A DNA stretch of 30,232 nt from Clostridia bacterium (GTDB lineage: Bacteria; Bacillota_A; Clostridia; Oscillospirales; CAG-272). The translations under genes were made by a program, and so were the position numbers. Location: positions 1 to 30,232 of the forward strand of contig JAFTKI010000072.1 of NCBI GenBank assembly GCA_017453335.1. Reading direction: 5' to 3'. How positions within the stretch are numbered: the stretch's first letter is position 1; each line of letters begins with the position of its first letter. This document shows, piece after piece, positions 15,458-22,882 of this stretch. The notes below the pieces were generated by a model. That model saw only the letters and a list, made by a program, of their open reading frames with translations, made no database searches and was not told the DNA's origin.

Positions 15458-15901
15458 TCAAAGCCGCTTGATCATTACAAGCGCATCCTCGGTGGGGTGG
15501 CGGTAAAAGTTGCGTCTTCGTCCCTCGGTCTGAAATCCAACCGATTCATACAGCGCAATTGCCGCCGTGTTGGAGACACGCGCCTCAAGAGATATCTGCT
15601 CAAGTCCGCGCGCCCTTGCCTCGCTTTCCAAAGCCAGCAATACCGCACGTCCCAAGCCTTGACGCCGACAATCGGCGCGCACAGCGATATTGGTGATCTG
15701 TCCCTCGTCTACGGCGATCATCATACCGCCGTAAGCCACCGCCTTGCCGTCCTGCAAGCAAACTACGCCATAAGCGCTGTCGGTCAACAGCAGCTCCAGC
15801 GCGCTCTCGCTCCACGGCTCGGCAAAAATACTGCGTTCCAGCTCTGCCACCGCCGCAAGATGCTCTCTCAAAAGTCTATGTGCCTGCTGAACCAAGCTCA
15901 T
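15458..15901 (-). CDS. rimI: Ribosomal protein S18-alanine N-acetyltransferase RimI-like
   Basis: 147 aa GNAT acetyltransferase. The acetyl-CoA site is seen in ITNIAVRADCRRQGLGRAVLLAL (R/QxxGxG/A type, about 78-96); the usual RimI blocks SLEARVSNTAAIALYESVGF and RRNFYRHPTEDALVM follow. The N-terminal EPWSESALELLL is typical of RimI. An N-terminal extension to 15976 is possible, but AAAGGAG just before ATG 15901 marks the start, two bases after the stop of the preceding gene (translational coupling). RimI acetylates S18 in enterobacteria; in Firmicutes its substrate is less certain, but the tsaD linkage is usual. Confidence 0.9.
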   Translation of the reverse strand: MSLVQQAHRLLREHLAAVAELERSIFAEPWSESALELLLTDSAYGVVCLQDGKAVAYGGMMIAVDEGQITNIAVRADCRRQGLGRAVLLALESEARARGLEQISLEARVSNTAAIALYESVGFQTEGRRRNFYRHPTEDALVMIKRL

Positions 15902-15902
15902 G

Positions 15903-16457
15903 TTAACTCTCCTTTGCGAAAAACATCGACCTGACACATTCCGTGATCTCGGCAAGACACGCTTCATAAACCCCAAGATTTCCGCCCCACGGATCGGTGA
16001 TGGCTTTGGGGAGGCAGGTAATCTTGCTCGCCGCCCAAGGAAAACGCATCAAAAGCTCAGTGGCGTGTGAACCGCTGACCGCGACCAGAAGATCCGCCGC
16101 GCGGACATCCTCCTCGTCGATCGTTCTTGCCGTATGCGCATGATAATCGGCATCCCGAACAGGCACGATCCCGGAACGCTCCAGCGCTTCCACCGCATTG
16201 GCTGAGATCGGTGCGCCGTCCTCGGCATAAAGTCCGCGGCTGAACGCAAGCACGCGAGGTGTCATCGCGTCGGCAATCAGCGGAGCATAGCCGCTTTTCT
16301 CTTTTTCCGCCAGCGCATTGGTCACAGCCGCCGCCATCGGAGAACGGCAGGTGTTCCCCGTACAAACAAAGCATACAAGACGCGGAGCTGCTGCCTTTCC
16401 GTTGGTCTTTTCCAGCTCGCGCTCACAGGTCACGCCTTCAGTTAAAGTCATAGCCAT
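15903..16457 (-). CDS. YwlE-like low-molecular-weight phosphatase (possible arginine phosphatase)
   Basis: 184 aa. The LMW-PTP P-loop is CTGNTCRS (Cys32 nucleophile, Arg38), and the acid loop DPWGGNLGVYEAC lies near the C-terminus. The residue before the second Cys is Thr36. In B. subtilis YwlE this Thr, rather than the Ile of tyrosine phosphatases, marks protein-arginine phosphatases, so the substrate may be phosphoarginine; no mcsB/clpC/ctsR is in the window to support this. The first ~25 residues (MAMTLTEG...) are an unusual extension before the fold. The start is uncertain: ATG 16457 overlaps the region of the preceding stop (TGATATG), suggesting coupling, and no clear ribosome binding site is seen; 16451 and 16487 are alternatives. 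Confidence 0.85.
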   Translation of the reverse strand: MAMTLTEGVTCERELEKTNGKAAAPRLVCFVCTGNTCRSPMAAAVTNALAEKEKSGYAPLIADAMTPRVLAFSRGLYAEDGAPISANAVEALERSGIVPVRDADYHAHTARTIDEEDVRAADLLVAVSGSHATELLMRFPWAASKITCLPKAITDPWGGNLGVYEACLAEITECVRSMFFAKES

Positions 16458-16458
16458 A

Positions 16459-17232
16459 TCAGGTTGTGGTACCGTCGGACAGATCATCGTGATACTCGGT
16501 CAAAACATCCCACAGCGGATAGCAAAGTCCCGTTACGTGATCGTACAGAAAATCGGTTCCGAAATGGTAGACCGCATACAGATATCCGTTCTCCTCTGCC
16601 GTGGTGACCTCCACGCCGGGATACAGGATCTCAAAGCTGTCAATGCTGTCGATCGGCTCCCAAAGCGTGATCTCCTTGCTGTAGCTGTGATAATCCAGCG
16701 TGTAATACAGCGAGGGGTAGTCCTCCGATTCAAATTTCAAGCGAAAATCCAGCGAACGCACACAGTCGTCCTCAAAGATCATCAAATCCGAATCAAAGCT
16801 CATACCCTCATAAGCGGTTGTAAGATTGGACAGCACCGCGTCATCATCGATCTGCACCAAAGATGCGGTCAGCACCTTGGTCTGCGTAAACAGAACGCGG
16901 GTTGCATTCATTGAGCGAAGCGTGGGAAGCTCGATCCCGTCTGCGTAAAAAACATCGTTGTAAATGGTCGTCAAAAAACGATTCGTATCCACGCCGTCGA
17001 TGGCATAGAGGTAGTTCTCCTCCATATCCTCGTTTGCAAGGCACGCGATCAGCTTCGATTTGTTGACCGACTTCGATTCATAATTGGCGGGAGCGGCGCG
17101 GTAGGACACACCTGTATCGGGATTGACGTACAATCCGTCCTTCGCGTCCATCACCGTGACCGACGAGCAGGACGAAAGCAACAGTACCGCCGTCAGCAGA
17201 AGCGACAGCAAACAAACAACCCTTTTTTTCAT
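16459..17232 (-). CDS. Hypothetical lipoprotein
   Basis: 257 aa, no family recognised. The N-terminus MKKRVVCLLSLLLTAVLLLSSC is a lipoprotein signal with lipobox LLSSC (lipidated Cys about 22), so the mature protein should be anchored outside the membrane. The rest is acidic and rich in Tyr, Asp and Glu (for example DYPSLYYTLDYHSYSKEITLWEPIDSID split over about 195-220), with no membrane segments after the signal. Two ATGs (17238 and 17232) are possible; the AGAGG motif is too close to the first, favouring 17232. It lies between dCMP deaminase (15-nt gap) and the phosphatase gene, in one operon with tsaD. No function can be assigned. Confidence 0.7.
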   Translation of the reverse strand: MKKRVVCLLSLLLTAVLLLSSCSSVTVMDAKDGLYVNPDTGVSYRAAPANYESKSVNKSKLIACLANEDMEENYLYAIDGVDTNRFLTTIYNDVFYADGIELPTLRSMNATRVLFTQTKVLTASLVQIDDDAVLSNLTTAYEGMSFDSDLMIFEDDCVRSLDFRLKFESEDYPSLYYTLDYHSYSKEITLWEPIDSIDSFEILYPGVEVTTAEENGYLYAVYHFGTDFLYDHVTGLCYPLWDVLTEYHDDLSDGTTT

Positions 17233-17247
17233 TCTCATGTTCCTCTC

Positions 17248-17736
17248 TCAATATCCGAAAACGCCCGACAGCGAATCGTCATCCTCGATCCAATCGCTGA
17301 CGTTGATGATACGGTAGTCGGTCTCCGTGTCGCGCACCACTACCTGTGTAATACCCGCATTGATCACCTGCCGCTTGCACATCATGCAACAGGTCGTGCC
17401 GGGGACCAGCTCGCCCGTTTTCGAATCCAGGCAAGACATATACAAGGTAGCGCCCAGCATCTGATCACGCGAAGCCGCGATGATTGCATTTGCCTCGGCA
17501 TGAACCGAACGGCACAGCTCGTACCGCTCACCGCGCGGAATATTCAGCTTGTCGCGCATACAAACGCCCAGATCGGAGCAGTTTTTGCGGCCTCTGGGAG
17601 CGCCGTTGTAGCCTGTGGAAACGATCGAGTCGTTCTTCACGATAATGGCACCGAACATCTTGCGCAGGCAAGTAGAGCGCTCTGCCACGGTTTGTGCTAT
17701 GTCTAAATAATAATTATGCTTGGATACACGATTCAT
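17248..17736 (-). CDS. dCMP deaminase (ComEB-like)
   Basis: 162 aa cytidine/deoxycytidylate deaminase-fold protein, likely converting dCMP to dUMP for thymidylate synthesis. The zinc site is complete: His79-Ala-Glu81 in SVHAEANAI (Glu81 proton shuttle) and Cys117-x-x-Cys120 in TTCCMMCKRQVINAG. The usual Pro before the first Cys is replaced by Cys116. The central block STGYNGAPRG is typical of dCMP deaminases. The reading frame is open to 17988, but the segment upstream of 17736 contains a strong promoter and no good start. The ribosome binding site (GGAAAGGA) lies about 12 bases upstream. First gene of the five-gene unit ending in tsaD. Confidence 0.92.
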   Translation of the reverse strand: MNRVSKHNYYLDIAQTVAERSTCLRKMFGAIIVKNDSIVSTGYNGAPRGRKNCSDLGVCMRDKLNIPRGERYELCRSVHAEANAIIAASRDQMLGATLYMSCLDSKTGELVPGTTCCMMCKRQVINAGITQVVVRDTETDYRIINVSDWIEDDDSLSGVFGY

Positions 17737-17790
17737 ATGAAAGATCCGTCCTTTCCGGGTGAGGGCATACCTCACCATTTTATCAATATT

Positions 17791-17819
17791 ATTATATACT
17801 ATTTTCTTTTCAAAATCAA
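17791..17819 (-). promoter_or_regulatory. Sigma-A promoter of the dCMP deaminase-tsaD operon
   Basis: On the minus strand, TTGATT (17819-17814), a 17-bp spacer and TATAAT (17796-17791). The predicted start near 17784 leaves a ~48-nt leader before ATG 17736. Confidence 0.8.
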
Positions 17820-17850
17820 TAGGTACAAAAAAACAAAGTGTAAATATCGC

Positions 17851-17877
17851 AAAAAAAGAGCGCATCAGCGCCCCTTT
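17851..17877 (-). terminator. Terminator-like hairpin on the minus strand
   Basis: A GCGC-TGAT-GCGC core with flanking partial pairing is followed on the minus strand by seven T (17857-17851). It lies just upstream of the deaminase promoter, but no minus-strand gene is visible before it. Confidence 0.45.
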
Positions 17878-17965
17878 CACACAATCGAAAAGCAAAAAAC
17901 AGTTTCTTAGAGAATCCGATACCATGTGGGCGTTCAGCAACTTTTGCGAGACGATACACAGAATA

Positions 17966-17997
17966 ACAAAAAGGCAAGGTGACATCACCCCGCCTTT
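17966..17997 (-). terminator. Strong terminator-like hairpin on the minus strand
   Basis: Stem AAAGGC-aa-GGTGA paired with TCACC-cc-GCCTTT (17970-17997), with a T-run on the minus strand. No recognisable minus-strand gene precedes it between 18000 and spoVT. Confidence 0.5.
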
Positions 17998-18115
17998 ACT
18001 GTATGATCTCCAGATTTTCGATTCCGTATCTTAAAATCAGATTGATCAGCCCTTAATGATATTTTTTCGTACAATAGTTACATTATCCAAGTTAAATTGA
18101 AAAATTAAATACATA

Positions 18116-18144
18116 GTATAAATTCCCTTGTTTTGCAGATAATA
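18116..18144 (+). promoter_or_regulatory. Possible forespore (sigma-G-like) promoter of spoVT
   Basis: GTATA (18116-18120), a 17-bp spacer and GATAATA (18138-18144) resemble the sigma-G pattern GHATR...CATNHTA with one mismatch in the -10. In B. subtilis spoVT is sigma-G dependent. No good vegetative promoter was found here. This is a weak pattern match. Confidence 0.25.
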
Positions 18145-18176
18145 AAGATACAAATTTGCAAAACAAATGAGATTAG

Positions 18177-18245
18177 GCGTGAAAGTATAGATCTGCGTTA
18201 TCTATCGTATAGGTTCTTTCACGCTGCTCTGCGCCAGCGCAGAGC
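18177..18245 (+). promoter_or_regulatory. Two stem-loops in the spoVT leader
   Basis: Stem 1: GCGTGAAAG (18177-18185) with CTTTCACGC (18216-18224), enclosing ATAGAT/ATCTAT. Stem 2: GCTCTGCGC (18226-18234) with GCGCAGAGC (18237-18245). There is no T-run after stem 2, and the ribosome binding site (AAAGGAG, about 18255-18261) starts ~10 nt downstream, so these are leader structures rather than a terminator. Confidence 0.6.
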
Positions 18246-18271
18246 CGATAATACAAAGGAGATTTATACAA

Positions 18272-18829
18272 ATGAAAGCCACAGGAATTGTTAGACGAAT
18301 CGATGACCTTGGGCGTGTCGTCATTCCCAAAGAAATCAGAAGAACCATGCGTATCCGCGAGGGCGATCCGCTGGAAATTTATACCGACCGCGAGGGTGAG
18401 GTCATTTTCAAAAAATATTCACCAATCGGTGAGCTTGCCGCCTTTGCCGCACAGTACGCCGAAACGCTTTACAAGACCTCTTCCCTTGCGGTGGTGATCT
18501 GCGACCGCGATGCCGTGATTGCCTGCGCGGGTGTTCCGAGAAAGGAATACACCGACAAGGCTCTTTCCGAGGAGCTTGAAAAGATTATTGAAGGGCGTTC
18601 GCTGTATGTCAGAAGAGAGGACTCCGAGCCGATCCCCGTCCTTTCCGACGGCGGCAACCACACCGTTCGCTGTGCCATGCCCATCATCAGCGAGGGCGAT
18701 ATCATCGGCTGTGTGGCATCGGTCTCCGAGCGCGACGCCGAGCCGCCGCGCGATGCTCCCACAGGTGAGGTCGAGCAAAAGCTGGTCATCACCGCCGCAG
18801 GATTCTTGGGCAGACAGCTTGAAGGGTGA
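18272..18829 (+). CDS. spoVT: AbrB-family stage V sporulation regulator SpoVT-like
   Basis: 185 aa. The N-terminal AbrB/SpoVT swapped-hairpin DNA-binding domain (residues 1-50: KATGIVRRIDDLGRVVIPKE, then IRRTMRIREGDPLEIYTDREGEVIFKKYSP) is nearly canonical. The C-terminal domain (about 55-180), with LAVVICDRDAVIACAGVPR and PIISEGDIIGCVAS, is GAF-like as in SpoVT. SpoVT tunes forespore gene expression in the sigma-G stage, which implies an endospore former. The ribosome binding site AAAGGAG precedes ATG 18272. Monocistronic, with a structured leader and a hairpin terminator about 80 bp downstream. Confidence 0.93.
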   Translation: MKATGIVRRIDDLGRVVIPKEIRRTMRIREGDPLEIYTDREGEVIFKKYSPIGELAAFAAQYAETLYKTSSLAVVICDRDAVIACAGVPRKEYTDKALSEELEKIIEGRSLYVRREDSEPIPVLSDGGNHTVRCAMPIISEGDIIGCVASVSERDAEPPRDAPTGEVEQKLVITAAGFLGRQLEG

Positions 18830-18853
18830 GGCAGTAACGATAAAACCGAATCA

Positions 18854-18934
18854 TAACCATCCGTCAAACGGGTGGTATGCACAAGGGCTAAAAGCCCAAT
18901 ACTACTGGCCAGCGGCTCAAGCCGCTGGCTTTTG
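18854..18934 (+). repeat. Triple-hairpin repeat, possible spoVT terminator
   Basis: Three consecutive hairpins: CCATCCGT/ACGGGTGG (18857-18875), GGGCT/AGCCC (18885-18897) and GCCAGCGGC-tcaa-GCCGCTGGC (18908-18929) followed by TTTT. The last can terminate spoVT. A related CCACCCGC/GCGGGTGG hairpin followed by small stems appears at 19241-19300, suggesting a repeat family. Confidence 0.6.
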
Positions 18935-18958
18935 TGATACAAAAGCGGTTTACAACGA

Positions 18959-19193
18959 AAGCCTTCTCCTTGAGGTAGCGAAGCGGCGCGAGGGGAATGA
19001 ATGACAACCCTGTGGGCTGTCAGAACCCGAGCGTGACCGAGCCGTAGCGAGACAGGTGCCGAGGAACGAGGCGGATGAGGTGTAGGATGCATCGCATCCG
19101 TTTTAAAAAATTCGCCTAAGAATAACGCCGTTTTCAACGGCTACACCTCATCAGTCACCTTGCGGTGACAGCTTCCCCTCAAGGGGAAGCCTT
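18959..19193. mobile_element. MITE-like palindromic element, copy 1
   Basis: The ends are inverted: AAAGCCTTCTCCTTGAGG at the left, and on the other strand AAGGCTTCCCCTTGAGG at the right. Nested inside, GATGAGGTGTAG (19074-19085) is inverted as CTACACCTCATC (19141-19152), and the right end holds its own hairpin GCTTCCCCT/AGGGGAAGC (19171-19190). No transposase or ORF is inside. It shares end motifs (AGCCTTCTCC, GGATGAGG) with the element at 29993-30190. Confidence 0.55.
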
Positions 19194-19240
19194 ACATCAC
19201 ATCTCCTTCTCAAATCAAACAAGGGGGTAACATTTGTTGC

Positions 19241-19300
19241 CCACCCGCACGGCGGGTGGTTCTCTGTTTCGCACTTTGCGCTCAACTGCCTAAAGGCATT
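19241..19300. repeat. Hairpin repeat related to 18854-18934
   Basis: CCACCCGC (19241-19248) pairs with GCGGGTGG (19252-19259), followed by short stems around 19269-19280 and 19288-19298 (TGCCTAAAGGCA). Layout resembles the triple-hairpin repeat on the other side of the MITE-like element. Confidence 0.45.
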
Positions 19301-19306
19301 AATATC

Positions 19307-19343
19307 AAAGAACGGAATCCCCGAGGAGATTCCGTTCTTTTTG
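19307..19343. terminator. Terminator of the first EEP protein gene
   Basis: 13-bp perfect stem AAAGAACGGAATC (19307-19319) with GATTCCGTTCTTT (19328-19340), A/T-rich on both sides, located 23 bp after the stop of the minus-strand gene. Confidence 0.85.
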
Positions 19344-19365
19344 ATACAATGTTATTTTTTCGCAA

Positions 19366-22300
19366 TCAGCGGAAGCTGAATTCGCAATAGATTGCGGGGT
19401 GGTCGGAGGGCATATACATCTGCAGCTTATTGCCCGTCCATCTGCCGTAGAACATATTAAAATCGTTGCAGAATCTGTAATAGCTTACGTCAACCTTTTC
19501 GGGGGTATTGGTAAAGATCCAGTCGATCAATCCAAACGATGTGTGATCGCTCCAATAGGTTTCGGTAGAGAGATAATCGAAGGAGTACAGCGGCATCGTG
19601 GGATTGGTCAGCATGTGCTGAATTGCCGCGGAGTCCAGCTTCGAGTTCATGTCACCCGTGATCAGCATGGGCGTATCCTTTCCAACACGCTTGATCAGCT
19701 CCTCAACCAGAATGGTTGCCTGCTCAACCTGTCCGTTTACGTGGTCAAGATGTACGTTTACCACAACAAATTCCTTGCCCGTGTTCACGTCGGTCAACGT
19801 GACATAAGTTGCGCAACGCGGCATGCTGGATTTGCTGAGCTTCGAGCCGATCACATCGGGAGTTTCGGAGAACATGAATGTTCCCGATTTTGCTTCGTTT
19901 ACGGTGAAGCGATCCTTTGCGTAGAAGACTACGGAATAAGAAGCCTTACCTTGGTTTTCATTCGGTCCGCCCGGCTCCCAACGCGGCATACCCCAGTAGA
20001 TTCCGTAATAATCTTTACCCGTGAATGCCTTGTTGTTCACGTCGCTCTCCATCACGTCATCGTCGGCAGAGCTTGCCTTGAACTTCGTGGAGGGACGAAC
20101 GGCAAAATTGTTACAGAAGTCATCCAAGAAGCCCGCCCAAGGCTCTTGAGCTGTGAAAATATCGGGGAGATATTCCACCAAGAGATCCCACTCTGCTGCC
20201 TTGATATTGCTATCGTCGGCAGCGCCCATATTGAAGGACATAATGCTATATGTGGTCTTAGCGGGTGCTTGAATGGGCTCGGTAATGTAAAACGCATGAT
20301 CGCTTGAGTTCACCTTTTCTTCCAAAAGGTTGATAAAATGCTGAACAGCCTCTCCAAGCTGTGCGGTGTTGTCACCTGTGATCGCGATCGATACGCCATC
20401 CGAGACGGTGGAGATGTTGCGTCCCGCGGGAACAGTACCTAGTGTGCTTATCGTACCGATATTGATCGTATACGCGCGGTTGTGCGCGATCCTTTCCATC
20501 ATAACGGGAACATCGACACCGGTCAGCTCTGCAATACGCTTTGCAAGATGCTTTGCAAGCGTCTGTTCCGCCATCTTGTTTGTCGCCTTATAAACGATTG
20601 CAAAATTTTCAAGCAATACGCCGTTGAGCGACATCGTTTCGTTGGTCACCTTGCCGTCCCTCACAGCCAGCATCTTGGTGTTGCCCGTGTACTTGGTACC
20701 GTCCCGACCGACCGCAAAAGGAGTTACCTTCACGGTAACGCGGCCGCTCGCGGGAATATCCGTGATCTCTGCGGTGTACAAATACTTTGCCGCAATCTCA
20801 TCGGCTTTTACGGTTTTCTTTTGTCCGCCCACCATTTCGTTGATCTTGGTGAAAAGAGCGGACGCGTAATAGGTCTTGGTGGCAGAGGTACCGTCTGCTT
20901 TGGTAACGGTCACCTCAAAGCCTGCGGATTTATATGCGTCCATTGCGTACAGTCCCGCAACAGGACGGATGGAAAGCACATTCTCTCCGCTGTTGTCCAG
21001 CTGAATACCGCGCAACGAGGGAGTTGCCAAGACAACCTGTGCCATCCTGTCGGAAGCATCCGCCGCGATCACTTCGGTGCCAAGGCGCTCGCCGAGATCC
21101 GCCAGCAAGGTATTCAGATTTTCGGTTTTGGTCACGCCATTGGGAACGGTTGCAAGCGTGCCGAAATAGGTCACGTTCGAACAGTTGGGAGCAGTGATGT
21201 TCAAGGTGGTGTCTGTGTATGGGCCTACCGAGATCTTATACGTACCCGAGTTCTGTCCCACGATCGCACCGCTTTTACCCGAAACAGCGCTTACAAAACC
21301 CGCTGCATAGCCGCCTTCCACAACGGTATCGAGAACATCAGCGCCGTCAATGCTTGCGCCAACCGACAAAAGCCCTGCAAAGTTGCCCGCATAGCCATTG
21401 GCGGAAATAACAGCACCGATATTCACACAATCGGTCAGTTCAGCCGCATAGACCGTGGGAGCCACTACACCAACGATGCCGCCCGCATACGAGCCGCCCT
21501 TGACAACGCCGAGGTTTTCACATTCGCCGACGGTGATGAAGGTTCTGCCGTTGTAGTCGTAATCATGGTTGCGCCCCATGATACCGCCCGCAACCGTGGC
21601 TGCGGTGATCGTTCCGTAGTTTGCGCAACGGTAGAGAACGTGCAAGCGCCATTTGTAAACGGTTCCGCGGTTCGAAACGCGGCCGAAAATACCACCCGCA
21701 CAGGACTCGTAGGTGGTTCCCGTGGAGGTAATGCTGCCGTAGTTGATACAGTCTGCCGCGTAGGTGTTCACGCAACCCGTACCCATATTACCGACAAAGC
21801 CTGCCACAAAGTCACGAGCGGTAACATTTGCAAAGTTTTTGCAATGGTAGAACGCAATGCTACCCACGGTGTTCTGCGCCACAAAGCCTGCCGCGCCGAC
21901 AAGGCCCTTGATATTACCGGTGGTGGTGCAGTTATCCATCTCCACCCGACCGTCTGTCATGATCTCGCCAAACCAACCGCCGTGCAGACTGCCGCCGATC
22001 ACGTTGGTCATTTCCACATCCAGCGTACAGCCGCGGAAATGAGCAACCGTACCAAGCTTTGCAAAGATCGCGCCGCTGTTTGCGTTGACCGCCTTTTTTT
22101 CCACATAGAAGTTGACGTTCTCAAAAATCAGCTCGCTACCGAGATCGGTTGTATACTGAAACAAGCCGTCAGCGCCCGCAATCACGATGGGGGCATCCTT
22201 GGTTCCAAAGCTGATATTGCGGATCTCAAAGGTAGCATCCAACGCACCGGTGCCTGCTTTGAAGTTAAACAAAGAAGTCGATCGCATCTTCGGATAGGTC

Positions 22301-22572
22301 AGCGTGTAACCGTTTCCGTCGATAATGATACTCGGATTGAGCTCAAACGCTTTTCCTTGCGGAAAATTTGCAGTGCTCAGCTCAATATCATTTGCAAGCA
22401 TCACATTTTTGCTTGCCTTCAAGGCTTGGGCAAGCTCGGCATCGGTTTTAACAACGGTATATCTCACACCGTTCACGGTTTGTTCTTCTTCTGCTGCTGC
22501 AGTTGCCGTCACGGAAAAACCCGTCATCAGCATTGCAAAAATCAACAGCAGTGAAACGATTCTTTTGCTCAT
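19366..22572 (-). CDS. Secreted GLUG-like repeat protein with C-terminal EEP nuclease/phosphatase domain (paralogue 1)
   Basis: 1068 aa. Signal peptide (about 1-27, MSKRIVSLLLIFAMLMTG...). Residues ~100-450 are right-handed beta-helix-like, with GLUG-type units (AGGIFGRVSNRGTV, AGGIMGRN, YAGGIVGVV, GYAGNFAGLL) spaced about 40 residues. Residues ~535-645 form a beta domain beginning LRGIQLDNSGENVLSIRPVAG. Residues ~655-765 (VYKATNKMAEQTLAKHLAKR) resemble alpha-glucuronidase/GH20-type N-terminal domains. From ~770 to the end is an endonuclease/exonuclease/phosphatase fold with all key blocks: SFNMG, AQEPW, VVNVHLDH, ITGDMNS, LIDWIFTN, SDHPAIY. It should act outside the cell, perhaps on nucleic acid, phospholipid or glycan-linked phosphate; the substrate is unknown. 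Own consensus promoter and terminator; AGAGGA precedes the ATG. Confidence 0.85.
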   Translation of the reverse strand: MSKRIVSLLLIFAMLMTGFSVTATAAAEEEQTVNGVRYTVVKTDAELAQALKASKNVMLANDIELSTANFPQGKAFELNPSIIIDGNGYTLTYPKMRSTSLFNFKAGTGALDATFEIRNISFGTKDAPIVIAGADGLFQYTTDLGSELIFENVNFYVEKKAVNANSGAIFAKLGTVAHFRGCTLDVEMTNVIGGSLHGGWFGEIMTDGRVEMDNCTTTGNIKGLVGAAGFVAQNTVGSIAFYHCKNFANVTARDFVAGFVGNMGTGCVNTYAADCINYGSITSTGTTYESCAGGIFGRVSNRGTVYKWRLHVLYRCANYGTITAATVAGGIMGRNHDYDYNGRTFITVGECENLGVVKGGSYAGGIVGVVAPTVYAAELTDCVNIGAVISANGYAGNFAGLLSVGASIDGADVLDTVVEGGYAAGFVSAVSGKSGAIVGQNSGTYKISVGPYTDTTLNITAPNCSNVTYFGTLATVPNGVTKTENLNTLLADLGERLGTEVIAADASDRMAQVVLATPSLRGIQLDNSGENVLSIRPVAGLYAMDAYKSAGFEVTVTKADGTSATKTYYASALFTKINEMVGGQKKTVKADEIAAKYLYTAEITDIPASGRVTVKVTPFAVGRDGTKYTGNTKMLAVRDGKVTNETMSLNGVLLENFAIVYKATNKMAEQTLAKHLAKRIAELTGVDVPVMMERIAHNRAYTINIGTISTLGTVPAGRNISTVSDGVSIAITGDNTAQLGEAVQHFINLLEEKVNSSDHAFYITEPIQAPAKTTYSIMSFNMGAADDSNIKAAEWDLLVEYLPDIFTAQEPWAGFLDDFCNNFAVRPSTKFKASSADDDVMESDVNNKAFTGKDYYGIYWGMPRWEPGGPNENQGKASYSVVFYAKDRFTVNEAKSGTFMFSETPDVIGSKLSKSSMPRCATYVTLTDVNTGKEFVVVNVHLDHVNGQVEQATILVEELIKRVGKDTPMLITGDMNSKLDSAAIQHMLTNPTMPLYSFDYLSTETYWSDHTSFGLIDWIFTNTPEKVDVSYYRFCNDFNMFYGRWTGNKLQMYMPSDHPAIYCEFSFR

Positions 22573-22882
22573 CTTTTTCCTCTCTTTCTTTTGATCAACT
22601 GTAAAACAGAGTCATTCGTTTTTTCGCATTTATCTTTTTAACAATTATAAACTAAAACGTCAATTTTGTCAACAAACGCGCATAAAGTTTTGCTTTTTTG
22701 TTTATTATGACGACTCGCTTTGTTTTTTGTTCGCTTGAGAGCCGAGTTTTTGTAAGCTCTTCTGCCGAAAATGTAAAAAAACACAATTCAAACGTTTTTT
22801 GCCTTGTTTTATCCTTTTTTATAGTATAATACAGTAGTTACACGATTCAAAACAGACATTGAACAAAAGAGGGGCGGAGCGC
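22573..22882. other. Divergent intergenic region
   Basis: Holds the promoter of the minus-strand EEP gene (listed separately) and, toward the plus-strand pseudogene, a TATAAT at 22825-22830 with only poorly spaced -35 candidates (TTGTTT at 15 bp, TTGCCT at 20 bp). AT-rich, no ORF. Confidence 0.6.
22644..22672 (-). promoter_or_regulatory. Consensus sigma-A promoter of EEP paralogue 1
   Basis: On the minus strand, TTGACA (22672-22667), 17-bp spacer, TATAAT (22649-22644): perfect. The leader is about 65 nt. Confidence 0.9.
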
